From Armatimonadota bacterium (GTDB taxonomy: Bacteria; Armatimonadota; Fimbriimonadia; Fimbriimonadales; Fimbriimonadaceae): a stretch of DNA of 64,000 bases. The stretch covers positions 248,001 to 312,000 of the forward strand of contig JADFMN010000004.1 in assembly GCA_022563855.1 (NCBI GenBank), given 5' to 3'. Of this stretch, positions 1 through 7,216 are shown in pieces. Position 1 is the first letter of the stretch, and every line of letters starts with the position of its first letter. The notes under the pieces are model-generated. The model worked only from the letters and a program-made list of their open reading frames with translations. It was not told the DNA's origin and made no database searches. Made by a program: the position numbers and the translations under genes.

Positions 1-2
1 AC

Positions 3-350
3 GCGCGCACCACGAGCGACATCATCTCGCTGCAAGAGCGGCTGACGCAGGTTCGCACCGAGATCGAGCGGATGGAGGCGCAGCGCAAGTCCCTGAGTGC
101 GCTCGCGACACTCTCGACCATCGAGGTCCACCTCTCTGAGAACGCGACGATTCCTGTCGTCGCCAGCGACCCGAACTGGTTCGGCCAGAACTTCGCCGCC
201 GCCTCGACGTCGTTCATGGGCATCGGTCGCGGGCTCGTCAGCATGCTGACTTGGCTGGTCGTGTTCAGCCCGATCTGGCTCACCCCGATCTTGGTCGGCG
301 CGTGGGCGTGGAAGCGATTCGGCAAGCGGATTCCTCCGGTAACCCACTAA
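3..350 (+). CDS. DUF4349 domain protein, C-terminal part (5' end outside window)
   Basis: Only the last 115 residues are present; the frame is open to the window edge. What remains is the end of a coiled coil (ISLQERLTQVRTEIERMEAQ), a short linker and one membrane helix followed by a positively charged tail (WAWKRFGKR). This matches the carboxyl half of DUF4349 proteins, which are envelope proteins of unknown function with a long helical hairpin and a C-terminal membrane anchor. The next gene (552-1562) is a paralogue. Over roughly the first 90 bases the two copies differ at only a few positions, so they look like a recent tandem duplication or a conversion tract. The anchor regions have diverged more. 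Confidence 0.8.
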   Translation, partial: ARTTSDIISLQERLTQVRTEIERMEAQRKSLSALATLSTIEVHLSENATIPVVASDPNWFGQNFAAASTSFMGIGRGLVSMLTWLVVFSPIWLTPILVGAWAWKRFGKRIPPVTH

Positions 351-361
351 GGGCGAGATTC

Positions 362-385
362 GCGCGGCCCGGTAACGGGCCGCGC
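362..385 (+). terminator. Hairpin terminator with GNRA-type loop
   Basis: A perfect 10-bp inverted repeat (GCGCGGCCCG / CGGGCCGCGC) closes on a GTAA loop 11 bases after the first DUF4349 stop codon. The T-run behind it is poor (TTCTC), so termination may be only partial or factor-assisted. Confidence 0.6.
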
Positions 386-390
386 TTCTC

Positions 391-448
391 ATGCCTCAGG
401 ACGGGTTTGCCACAAGTCTGGGCGACAACAAGCTACGTCCTGAGGCAT
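391..448. repeat. 13-bp perfect inverted repeat with 32-nt spacer
   Basis: ATGCCTCAGGACG (391-403) is repeated in inverse orientation at 436-448. The arms are exact and are followed by a pyrimidine-rich stretch (455-470). It lies between the terminator of the first DUF4349 gene and the promoter region of the second. It could be a second terminator, a regulatory RNA hairpin or an operator; the sequence does not decide. Confidence 0.5.
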
Positions 449-524
449 GGAACTCTTTTCTCCTCCTTCTACGGTTTTCAAGGTTCAGGGAGAGTTTTTC
501 GGCACGGCGCGCGAAATTGTTCTG

Positions 525-530
525 TAGAAT
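525..530 (+). promoter_or_regulatory. -10-like TAGAAT before DUF4349 gene
   Basis: TAGAAT lies 21 bases before the ATG at 552. The same hexamer occurs before the genes starting at 3700, 15927 and 40355. No convincing -35 box is visible. The leader here is long enough to hold a weak Shine-Dalgarno (GAGG near 539). Confidence 0.4.
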
Positions 531-551
531 CAAGTGTGAGGGTCTTGAACC

Positions 552-1562
552 ATGAAAAAAGTACCGTGGGGGTTAATTGCAGTTTCCGTTTTCGCCGTAG
601 TCGTTATTGTGGCGATTTTCTTTCCAGTATTCGCGCAGTCGAAGGTGAGCGCGAGTAATTCGATGGCGATATCGAGCCGGGCCGCCGATAATTCACCGGA
701 GTTCAATACGATGGCTGGAGCGCCTGAAGATGCAACCGTGTCTGGCGACTTCCTCGGCTATAGTCGCGGGAGTCCGGCCGTGGTGACTGGGGGCACAGGC
801 GGCGGATCAGGTTCAAGCCAGTCTGTACCTCCGTTGACAGAGATGTCGACGGCGTCCATGGCCGAGCAACAGCGGCAGGTCATCCGCAACGGGGAGATCA
901 GCGTGCGCGTCCCGGACGTCGAAGAGGCTGAGAGCAAGATCACCGACATGGTCATCAAAGGCGGAGGGTACGTCGAAAGCTCGTCGACCGACCTGCCGGC
1001 CGACAACCGCACGATCGACATGACGATCCGGGTCGTGGCAGACGGCTTCGACGGTGCGATGCAGCAGTTGGCGGCTCTCGGCATCAAGCTCAGTTCGAAC
1101 TCCAGCACGCAAGACGTGACGGCGCAGCTCATCGACCTCGAAGTAAGAGCGAGGACGCTGACGGCGAAAGAGGACACGTTCCGAGAGATGCTGCGCACCA
1201 GCCGGACCACGAGCGACATCATCTCGCTGCAAGAGCGGCTGACGCAGGTTCGCACCGAAATCGAGCGGATGGAGGCTCAGCGCAAGTCCCTGAGCACGCT
1301 CGCAACGCTCTCGACGATCGAAGTTCACCTGACCGAGAACGCGACGGTTCCGGTCGTCGCGAGCGACCCCAACTGGTTCGGCGAGACGTTCGCATCCTCG
1401 GCGACCACGTTCGTCGGCGCTTCGCGCAGGTTGGTGACTGCGGTTCTTTGGATCGTGGGCGTCGCGCCGTACTGGGGCATCCCGCTCATAGCCGGCGTCT
1501 GGCTTTGGAAAAGGCACAACGGAGCTGCTGCGTCAACGCCCGAGCAGTCAGGCCGCGATTAA
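552..1562 (+). CDS. DUF4349 domain membrane protein
   Basis: 336 residues. An amino-terminal membrane helix (residues 7-26) ends in FFPVFAQSK, then comes a low-complexity Gly/Ser linker to about residue 105. The DUF4349 domain follows (about 110-280, beginning RQVIRNGEISVRV) with a long coiled coil, and then a C-terminal membrane helix (about 290-320) with a basic tail. The layout fits an envelope protein anchored at both ends. Function of the family is not established. The FPVFAQ segment resembles the end of the pilin-like N-helix common in Armatimonadota and Planctomycetota secreted proteins, although the usual prepilin cleavage motif before the helix is absent. It is paralogous to the partial gene just upstream. 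The ATG is preceded by GAGG about 10 bases away. Confidence 0.8.
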   Translation: MKKVPWGLIAVSVFAVVVIVAIFFPVFAQSKVSASNSMAISSRAADNSPEFNTMAGAPEDATVSGDFLGYSRGSPAVVTGGTGGGSGSSQSVPPLTEMSTASMAEQQRQVIRNGEISVRVPDVEEAESKITDMVIKGGGYVESSSTDLPADNRTIDMTIRVVADGFDGAMQQLAALGIKLSSNSSTQDVTAQLIDLEVRARTLTAKEDTFREMLRTSRTTSDIISLQERLTQVRTEIERMEAQRKSLSTLATLSTIEVHLTENATVPVVASDPNWFGETFASSATTFVGASRRLVTAVLWIVGVAPYWGIPLIAGVWLWKRHNGAAASTPEQSGRD

Positions 1563-1597
1563 CTTGCTTGAGCGTCCTGGGATGCTGTTCGCCGCTA

Positions 1598-1626
1598 TTG
1601 ACACAGCGGGCCGGAAGTATTGCGTA
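1598..1626 (+). promoter_or_regulatory. Possible promoter (TTGACA box)
   Basis: A perfect -35 consensus TTGACA (1598-1603) is followed 17 bases later by a poor -10 candidate (TGCGTA), just ahead of the gene starting at 1648. Only the -35 half is persuasive. Confidence 0.3.
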
Positions 1627-1647
1627 ATCAGATGAAAGGTGCTTGAA

Positions 1648-2664
1648 ATGAAGTACATCCTATACGTCCTGGTCTTCACGAATCAGCACGGCCTAGAACT
1701 TCGACGATTAGATATCGATGGAGCGACAATAACGAGGAATCCGGTTACGCGAGAAATCCCGTCTCTGCTGGGCGAGAACGCCGTCTTGAGTGGTATACCA
1801 CTCACTCTTGGGTCGCCGAGTCCGTTAGAAGACCCATATTCATTTGCCACGTCGCAGATGGTGGCCAGCAAGGATGGGCGTTATCTGGTGATGACGCAGA
1901 TCAGACGTGAAGGCAAGACATCTGCGGCTCTCATCGATTGGGAAGAAGGAACTTACCGCTCGTTACCACAGGTTTATCACACTCTCCACTCATTCACGGA
2001 GAACGGGAACGGTGCCAAGTTCATTGCAAGCAGCTCTGACTACAAACACGAGTATGGGAAGTACACCCTCCTTGTTAAGAGCCTGACGCTTGATGAGACG
2101 GGGACCAAATGGCAAGAGCGTCCAATTAAACTTCCAGATCCTCCGGTCCCGCCGCAGTGGAACGAGCGATTGGCAGAACTGCTACCAGCGCTTGATGCGC
2201 AGGACGCGATCGGTGCTGAGGGGTATAACGATTTCAGCCAGTACTCCCTCCTAAAGCCTTGGACGACGTATGACTACCTGTCCATCGATGGATCTGTGGC
2301 AATGGTCGAATACCGTCAATCCGGCAATATGTCCATTGCGCATCGCTTGGGTGTCGCCACCTACGAGAGCGGCTGGGCGCTGAAGCATCTGGGCAACTGG
2401 ACCTGGATAGTGCGCAAAGAGATTCACGGAGATCTTGTGTTCGTTCTAGGAAAGAGGTATGGGAAGGCACTGGCCACGCTTTCTATAATTCGGCACACCG
2501 ACGGAAAGCTACTCCTTGAGCTGTTTGCTTCTGATTACTGCCTGGCGGGGCACAGCAGGCACACAGAGTATCTCAGGTACCAGCAGATGTTGGATGACGA
2601 GGACGCTGACTCGAAGCACGGGGCTGCAAGGGACGTAGTGCGACTTGGAGAGTCCCGTCGGTGA
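1648..2664 (+). CDS. Hypothetical protein, possibly beta-propeller-like
   Basis: I do not recognise this 338-residue protein. The start at ATG 1648 is preferred over GTG 1639 because GAAAGG lies 8 bases before it. There is no clear signal peptide; the first residues (MKYILYVLVF) are hydrophobic but short. The text is rich in beta-strand patterns, including SKDGRYLVMT, a phrase typical of WD40/TolB-like propeller blades. Codon use is visibly more AT-rich than in its neighbours (many AAT, TAT, GAA, TCT codons), which suggests a different history. It stands alone between a hairpin terminator and the preceding DUF4349 gene, so context says nothing about its role. Confidence 0.6.
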   Translation: MKYILYVLVFTNQHGLELRRLDIDGATITRNPVTREIPSLLGENAVLSGIPLTLGSPSPLEDPYSFATSQMVASKDGRYLVMTQIRREGKTSAALIDWEEGTYRSLPQVYHTLHSFTENGNGAKFIASSSDYKHEYGKYTLLVKSLTLDETGTKWQERPIKLPDPPVPPQWNERLAELLPALDAQDAIGAEGYNDFSQYSLLKPWTTYDYLSIDGSVAMVEYRQSGNMSIAHRLGVATYESGWALKHLGNWTWIVRKEIHGDLVFVLGKRYGKALATLSIIRHTDGKLLLELFASDYCLAGHSRHTEYLRYQQMLDDEDADSKHGAARDVVRLGESRR

Positions 2665-2682
2665 CGGAGTAACATCGAGAAT

Positions 2683-2708
2683 AGCGCGGCTTGGCAACGC
2701 GCCGCGCT
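2683..2708 (+). terminator. Hairpin after the hypothetical gene
   Basis: AGCGCGGC (2683-2690) pairs with GCCGCGCT (2701-2708) around a 10-base loop. There is no T-run. It lies between the stop at 2664 and the next start at 2721, and its 3' arm touches the -10 hexamer of the next gene. Confidence 0.45.
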
Positions 2709-2713
2709 AAACT
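2708..2713 (+). promoter_or_regulatory. -10 hexamer TAAACT, predicted leaderless start
   Basis: TAAACT ends 7 bases before ATG 2721, which would place transcription initiation at the start codon. The same arrangement recurs at eight other genes in the window. Confidence 0.45.
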
Positions 2714-2720
2714 ACGCGTC

Positions 2721-3668
2721 ATGAACGCACGGGTGCATATGACGCGGGAGCCGGAGCCGGACGCAAAGGAGATTCTCGTTGGGCTGTTAGACGGTGTTGT
2801 GGATCTGAGTTTCGGCGACGACGCGCCGTCCGACACGAAGATCCTCGTCAACGGGCAGCTCCGCGAAGACATCGTCGGAGACCTGCCGCTGTGCGAAGAC
2901 GTCATCATCCCGTTTGCCGGTCTGCAGCCCAAAACGCGCGAGATATTGCTCGGTCACCCTGCGATTCGCGTGCACAACCTGCACCACAACGCGAACATGA
3001 CCGCCGAGATGGCGATGGCGCTGCTGCTGGCGTGCGCGCGACGCATCGTCAAACTGCACAACTCGTTCTCGCACGACAACTGGGAGCCGCGGTACTTCAC
3101 ACGCGACGCCAGGAGCTTGTACAGCAAGACCGTCGTCGTACTGGGCTGGGGGGCGGTCGGCAAGTGTGTCGGGGCGGCGTGCGCCGGGTTTGGCATGAAC
3201 GTGATCGGCGTGCGCAGGGTGGCGGATGGCGAGGCGCGCGGCGTCGACGAACTGCACGAACTGCTTCCCCGGGCTGATTTCTTCGTCGCGACGCTTCCGC
3301 TGACCGGGGAGACCGAGGGTTTGATCGGCAAGGAGCAGATCGCGCTGCTGCCAAAGAGCGCGATCGTCGTCAACGTCGGACGCGGCAAGGTGATCGACGA
3401 GCAGGCGCTGTTCGAAGCGCTCCGAGACGAGAAGATCGACTCTGCGGGGCTCGACGTTTGGTACCAGTACCCGAAGGATCGCGACGACGAAATCTCTCCG
3501 AGCCGGTACCCGTTTGCGTCTCTTCCCAACGTCGTGATGACGCCGCACGTCGCCGGTGGCACCCAGGACACAGAGGAGGTGCGGATGAAAGCGCTGGCCA
3601 AGTTGATCAAGGACATCATCGGCGGCGACACCGACGCAAACCTCGTGGACTTGGCTCGCGGTTACTGA
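2721..3668 (+). CDS. D-isomer-specific 2-hydroxyacid dehydrogenase family protein
   Basis: 315 residues. NAD(P)-dependent oxidoreductase of the D-2-hydroxyacid dehydrogenase family (phosphoglycerate/hydroxypyruvate dehydrogenase-like). The Rossmann motif is GWGAVG (142-147). The substrate-site Arg lies in VNVGRG (R221) and the catalytic His in TPHVAGG (H276). The usual Glu-containing segment after GLDVW is replaced by an extended loop (WYQYPKDRDDE) seen in a subgroup of this family. The substrate cannot be read from sequence. ATG 2721 is chosen because it lies 7 bases behind a TAAACT box; an upstream TTG at 2691 falls inside a terminator hairpin. The next gene follows after 31 bases. Confidence 0.85.
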   Translation: MNARVHMTREPEPDAKEILVGLLDGVVDLSFGDDAPSDTKILVNGQLREDIVGDLPLCEDVIIPFAGLQPKTREILLGHPAIRVHNLHHNANMTAEMAMALLLACARRIVKLHNSFSHDNWEPRYFTRDARSLYSKTVVVLGWGAVGKCVGAACAGFGMNVIGVRRVADGEARGVDELHELLPRADFFVATLPLTGETEGLIGKEQIALLPKSAIVVNVGRGKVIDEQALFEALRDEKIDSAGLDVWYQYPKDRDDEISPSRYPFASLPNVVMTPHVAGGTQDTEEVRMKALAKLIKDIIGGDTDANLVDLARGY

Positions 3669-3678
3669 GCTTCGCTGG

Positions 3679-3684
3679 TAGAAT
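3679..3684 (+). promoter_or_regulatory. -10-like TAGAAT
   Basis: TAGAAT lies 15 bases before ATG 3700. It sits directly behind the stop codon of the dehydrogenase gene, so the lipoprotein gene may have its own promoter. Confidence 0.35.
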
Positions 3685-3699
3685 CTGCGGCACAGACCG

Positions 3700-4884
3700 A
3701 TGAAAGGGTGGCCGCTTTTTGTTCTGTCCGCTTTTGCGCTGTTGCTCGCGCCCGGTTGCCAGCAGCAGCCGACGAACTCTGATCCCTCGCATATCTCGAC
3801 AGTCACTCCCGAGCCTGAGGTCGTCGAGCCAGAGCCGCCCCCGCCGCCGCGCTACCCGAAGCCCGAGATCGTGCGCGGGATGTACATGACCGCTTGGGTC
3901 GCCGGATCGACCAACCGCCGGGCACAGCTTTTTGAACTCATCGGCGACACCGAGCTGAACGCGGTTGTGATCGATATCCGCGACGTAGGGGCCAACTACT
4001 GGGAGACGAACATCGAGCTTGACGAACTAGCGCTGGCTACCGAACTCGCAGTTGTCAAGCCCGAGGAGCTGATGGATCTGCTCGACGAATACGACATCTA
4101 TCCGATCGCGCGCATCTCTTGCTTCGTCGACAACTACGTCCCGGATTACGACGTCGCCAGGGCAGTGCAAAGAGCCGATGGCACGGTTTGGAGGGAGCGG
4201 AGCGGCCGCCGCTGGCTCGACCCATATAACAAAACGAATTGGGAGTACCTCGGCGAGATCGTCGACTTCGCGGTAGAGCAAGGTTTTCCTGAAATCCAGC
4301 TCGATTACGTGCGATTTCCTGCCGGGGGGCTCCGGTCTTCGATGGTCTTTCCCGCGAAGGACGAGTGGCCCGAGGAGACCACCGACGCGCAGGTGATCCA
4401 AGAGTTCGCGCAGTTCATCCGCGACCGGCTGCCGGAGGACGTCGTCTTGAGCGCCGACATCTTCGGGATCGTCAGCAGCACGACGAAAGACCAAGGCATC
4501 GGCCAGGACATGGAGTACTTCCCGCAGCCGTTCGATCTGCTCTGCCCGATGGTGTATCCGAACCACTACGCGAACGGCGAGTACGGCATCGCCGACCCGA
4601 ACGGTTCGCCTTATGAGATCTTGATGAAGAGCGTCGGCGACTTTGTCGAGCTGTTGCCCGACAAGCCGCTGCGACCGTGGCTGCAGACGTTCGGTGGGTA
4701 CGGCGTCGACGAGGTGCGCGAGCAAATCCGCGCGCTGAAGGAGCTTGGTGTGCAGGAGTACCTGCTGTGGCATTCGGGAAATTCTTATGAGGGACGGGTG
4801 CCGGTGGACACGAGCGATCTTGACCCAGAGCCGTTGGAAGAGGAGCCGTTGTCGTCTGACGCCGAGGTTCCCGACCCGAACTAA
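3700..4884 (+). CDS. Putative glycoside hydrolase (DUF4015-type) lipoprotein
   Basis: 394 residues. The N-terminus MKGWPLFVLSAFALLLAPGC is a lipoprotein signal with the lipidated Cys at 20, followed by a Pro/Glu-rich linker. From about residue 52 (RGMYMTAWVAG) to 370 it reads as a TIM-barrel glycoside-hydrolase-like domain of the DUF4015 type. Characteristic phrases are AVVIDIRDVGANYW, the loop DGTVWRERSGRRWLDPYN, and the barrel strand EIQLDYVRFPAGG with its acidic residues. The likely role is processing of an extracellular polysaccharide from the cell surface, but the substrate is unknown. The tail is acidic and Pro-rich. No partner gene is evident. Confidence 0.8.
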   Translation: MKGWPLFVLSAFALLLAPGCQQQPTNSDPSHISTVTPEPEVVEPEPPPPPRYPKPEIVRGMYMTAWVAGSTNRRAQLFELIGDTELNAVVIDIRDVGANYWETNIELDELALATELAVVKPEELMDLLDEYDIYPIARISCFVDNYVPDYDVARAVQRADGTVWRERSGRRWLDPYNKTNWEYLGEIVDFAVEQGFPEIQLDYVRFPAGGLRSSMVFPAKDEWPEETTDAQVIQEFAQFIRDRLPEDVVLSADIFGIVSSTTKDQGIGQDMEYFPQPFDLLCPMVYPNHYANGEYGIADPNGSPYEILMKSVGDFVELLPDKPLRPWLQTFGGYGVDEVREQIRALKELGVQEYLLWHSGNSYEGRVPVDTSDLDPEPLEEEPLSSDAEVPDPN

Positions 4885-4906
4885 CGGGCGATGCAGTCCC
4901 CACCTG

Positions 4907-4961
4907 CCTCCCCCAGCCACGAAAACGTGTGGCAACCACAGTCCTTGCAGGCCGGGGGAGG
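4907..4961. repeat. Intergenic repeat module B, copy 1
   Basis: Begins CCTCCCCC and ends GCAGGCCGGGGGAGG, with a small inner hairpin (GTGG CAA CCAC). Related copies occur at 15711-15764 and, inverted, at 22381-22435. It lies just behind the stop of the DUF4015 gene. Together with module A it fills the gap 4885-5171. Confidence 0.6.
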
Positions 4962-5022
4962 AATCTTTCGGATCACAGACAACCGTTCGGGCTCTTCGAT
5001 TTGAAATTTGAGATTTCAGAAT

Positions 5023-5055
5023 CCCGCATAGCGGGTCGTCCTCCTGGGCGATCTT
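5023..5055 (-). repeat. Intergenic repeat module A, copy 1
   Basis: The reverse strand reads GATCGCCCAGGAGGACGACC, matching copies at 15616-15650, 22489-22529 and 30401-30428. The core GGAGGA-N3-TCCTCC type palindrome forms a short hairpin. Next to it are two further perfect stems, CCCGC ATA GCGGG (5023-5035) and GAAAT TTGAG ATTTC. Confidence 0.6.
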
Positions 5056-5159
5056 GTTTTTGCGAGAGGAACTTTGGTTGGCAGGGACGTCGCTCCGCTC
5101 CTCATTGGCGTTGACAGAGCAACGCCCTCCATTCAGGTTGCCGAAAACCCGTGGGGTGG

Positions 5160-5165
5160 TAGATT
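5160..5165 (+). promoter_or_regulatory. -10 hexamer TAGATT, predicted leaderless start
   Basis: TAGATT ends 6 bases before the GTG start at 5172, with no Shine-Dalgarno between them. Confidence 0.45.
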
Positions 5166-5171
5166 GGTTTC

Positions 5172-6437
5172 GTGCCAGCACTCTCCGATTACGACCGAGC
5201 TGCACTTGCAGGCGAACACGGGCCTGCCGCGCAAATGTCGATGCGGATCATCGTGCGGATGGCGGACGTCACCGGCGCCCCAGAGCTGATGGACATCGTG
5301 GCCGCGCACATCGACAGCACGATATACATCGGCGAATCGTGCATGGAGTATGCGGAGAAGCTTGTCTCTCTTGGCGCGAAAGTAAGAGTGCCGACGACGC
5401 TCAACGTCAGCGGTCTCGACGAAGAGCACTGGATGGACTGGCCCGTGCCTATGGACTGGGCGGAGAAGGCGCACCGGCAGATGGTCGCGTACAAGAGCAT
5501 GGGCACCGTGCAGACTTGGACGTGCGCGCCGTACCAGACCCGGCACAGGCCAAAGTTCGGGCAGCAGATCGCGTGGGGCGAGTCGAACGCGATCGTCTTT
5601 GCAAACTCCGTGATCGGCGCGCGGACGGAGCGGTATCCAGACCTGCTGGATATCTGTTGCGCGATCACTGGGCGGGTTCCGAAGCGCGGGCTGCACTTGA
5701 CTGAAAACCGCGCGGGCGATTTTCTTATTCGTCTTGTCGGTGTGCCTCTTGCTTTGCAGTCGTCGGACGACTTCTATCCAGTGCTAGGGCATTTGATCGG
5801 CCAGCTTTCGGGCGAACGCGTGCCGGTGATCGAGGGGCTGGAGCACAGACCGACGGACGACCAGTATAAAGCGCTTGGTGCGGCGGCGGCTTCTTCTGGG
5901 ACAGTAGCTCTGTTCCATGTCGTCGGGCACACGCCGGAGGCGCCTACTTTGGACGAGGCGTTCCAGGATAAGTCCTATAAGTCTTATAAGACCTATGAGA
6001 TTGCGATGAGTGAGTTGTGTGCAGCGCGTGACGAGCTGTCGTCTTTCGAGGGTGAGCGGATCGATATGGTCGTGCTTGGCAGCCCGCACTATTCGCTCGA
6101 CGAATTTCGTGCGCTGCTACCGTTGATCTCTGGTCGGGAACGGTCTTCTTCGACACGGTTTCTGGTCACGACCGGTCGACTTGTACGTCAGGTTTTGGCG
6201 GGCAACGGGATGCTCACTGAGCTTGAGTGGTTCGGCGTGCAACTGACGGTCGACACCTGCCCGCTTGCCACGCCGATGCTCCCGCCGGACGTGAAGGTGC
6301 TGATGACCAACTCGGGCAAGTACGCGTACTATTCGCCTTCCCTGCTCGGTGTGGAGGTCGTGTACGGGAGCACTGCCGACTGCGTCGAGTCGGCCGTACG
6401 AGGAAAGGTCGTGAGGGACGACAGCCTATGGGTGTGA
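5172..6437 (+). CDS. Aconitase X catalytic (large) subunit
   Basis: 421 residues. AcnX/DUF521 family, a [Fe-S]-dependent hydro-lyase of the aconitase superfamily. Characterised relatives dehydrate cis-3-hydroxy-L-proline or, in archaea, phosphomevalonate. Visible family features are IGESC near residue 54, TTLNVSG (75-81), TWTCAPY with probable cluster ligand C118, GESNAIVFANSV (136-147) and TNSGKYAYYS near the end. The small subunit overlaps by 10 bases, so this is a split AcnX. The GTG start fits the TAGATT box 6 bases upstream. A short direct repeat in the gene encodes KSYKSYKTYE (around residue 268). No proline or isoprenoid gene lies nearby to decide the substrate. Confidence 0.85.
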   Translation: MPALSDYDRAALAGEHGPAAQMSMRIIVRMADVTGAPELMDIVAAHIDSTIYIGESCMEYAEKLVSLGAKVRVPTTLNVSGLDEEHWMDWPVPMDWAEKAHRQMVAYKSMGTVQTWTCAPYQTRHRPKFGQQIAWGESNAIVFANSVIGARTERYPDLLDICCAITGRVPKRGLHLTENRAGDFLIRLVGVPLALQSSDDFYPVLGHLIGQLSGERVPVIEGLEHRPTDDQYKALGAAAASSGTVALFHVVGHTPEAPTLDEAFQDKSYKSYKTYEIAMSELCAARDELSSFEGERIDMVVLGSPHYSLDEFRALLPLISGRERSSSTRFLVTTGRLVRQVLAGNGMLTELEWFGVQLTVDTCPLATPMLPPDVKVLMTNSGKYAYYSPSLLGVEVVYGSTADCVESAVRGKVVRDDSLWV

Positions 6438-6841
6438 TCCAGGGCGTTCCGATCGTGCCTGGTTCTGCCGAGGGCGAACTGTTGGTCAGCGACGAGCCGA
6501 TGTCTTTCTGGGGAGGTTACGACGCCGCGACTGGCGATTTGATCGACCAGCACCATCCGTTGTGCGGGCAGAACGCGCGCGGCAAGGTGCTTGGGGTCCC
6601 GTTCACGATCGGGAGTTCGACGACGGCGGCGGTGTTCTTGCAGGCGATCCGCGACGGCACCGCGCCTGCGGCGATCATCACCGTTGGAACCGACTCATTC
6701 CTCGCGCTCGCCTCGATCGTCGCGGCGGAGATGTACGAGAGGGCCGTTCCGGTCGTTTCGGTTTCTGCTGACGAGTATGCGACGTTGAGGAGCGGCGTAC
6801 GCGTGAGCATCGACGACTCGGGGCAAATAGAAGAGCTGTAG
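6428..6841 (+). CDS. Aconitase X swivel (small) subunit
   Basis: 137 residues, DUF126/AcnX swivel domain. It closes over the active site of the large subunit and supplies the catalytic Ser. Family phrases are VPGSAEGELLVSDEPMSFWGGYD at the start, HPLCGQNARGKVLGVPFTIGSST in the middle and PAAIITVGTD. The start ATG 6428 overlaps the large-subunit stop by 10 bases, giving translational coupling and a fixed ratio of the two chains. Length is normal for the family. Confidence 0.85.
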   Translation: MGVIQGVPIVPGSAEGELLVSDEPMSFWGGYDAATGDLIDQHHPLCGQNARGKVLGVPFTIGSSTTAAVFLQAIRDGTAPAAIITVGTDSFLALASIVAAEMYERAVPVVSVSADEYATLRSGVRVSIDDSGQIEEL

Positions 6842-6869
6842 CCGCACCCTAATATCAACGCTTAGGCCG

Positions 6870-7124
6870 CTAATGGCCAAATCTTTCCTCATGGTTTTCG
6901 ATGGCGAGGCGATAGTCCTCTATCGGCCCGGGGGCTCCGCGTGGAACACGGTCTATGGCTGTTTGAGCTGACAGCCAGTCAGAACGCTTCATAAAGAAAA
7001 GTGCCCTTGCAAAATCCTTGTTCTCTTGGGAATACAACGGTATCCGCTTGAGCAACTGTTCCTCGCTGCGCGCCAGCCACGCGAACGCAAATATCGGCCA
7101 GGCCTGAGTGTATGTCAGGGCCAT
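6870..7124 (-). CDS. Small hypothetical protein
   Basis: 84 residues, unrecognised. It begins MALTYTQAWPIFAFAWLARS and continues with a charged helical region (SQENKDFARALFFMKRSDW). The composition looks protein-like, not random, and the frame is free of stops. It lies 92 bases behind the S10-like peptidase gene on the same strand. No Shine-Dalgarno is evident, and part of the frame is an extension of a longer antisense frame, so the call is uncertain. Confidence 0.45.
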   Translation of the reverse strand: MALTYTQAWPIFAFAWLARSEEQLLKRIPLYSQENKDFARALFFMKRSDWLSAQTAIDRVPRGAPGPIEDYRLAIENHEERFGH

Positions 7125-7216
7125 ACTCGATTGTACGTGCAGCACGATGAGCCGTTGCAGGCGACAGCTGCGTCTCAGTCCCCGCGTGCCAGCGAAGCGC
7201 GCGACGGCTGTCGCCT

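Noticed and set aside
5960-6000. Slippage or frameshift site in the AcnX large-subunit gene (repeated TATAAGTC)
   Set aside because: The short direct repeat stays in frame (KSYKSYKTYE) and the protein continues normally.
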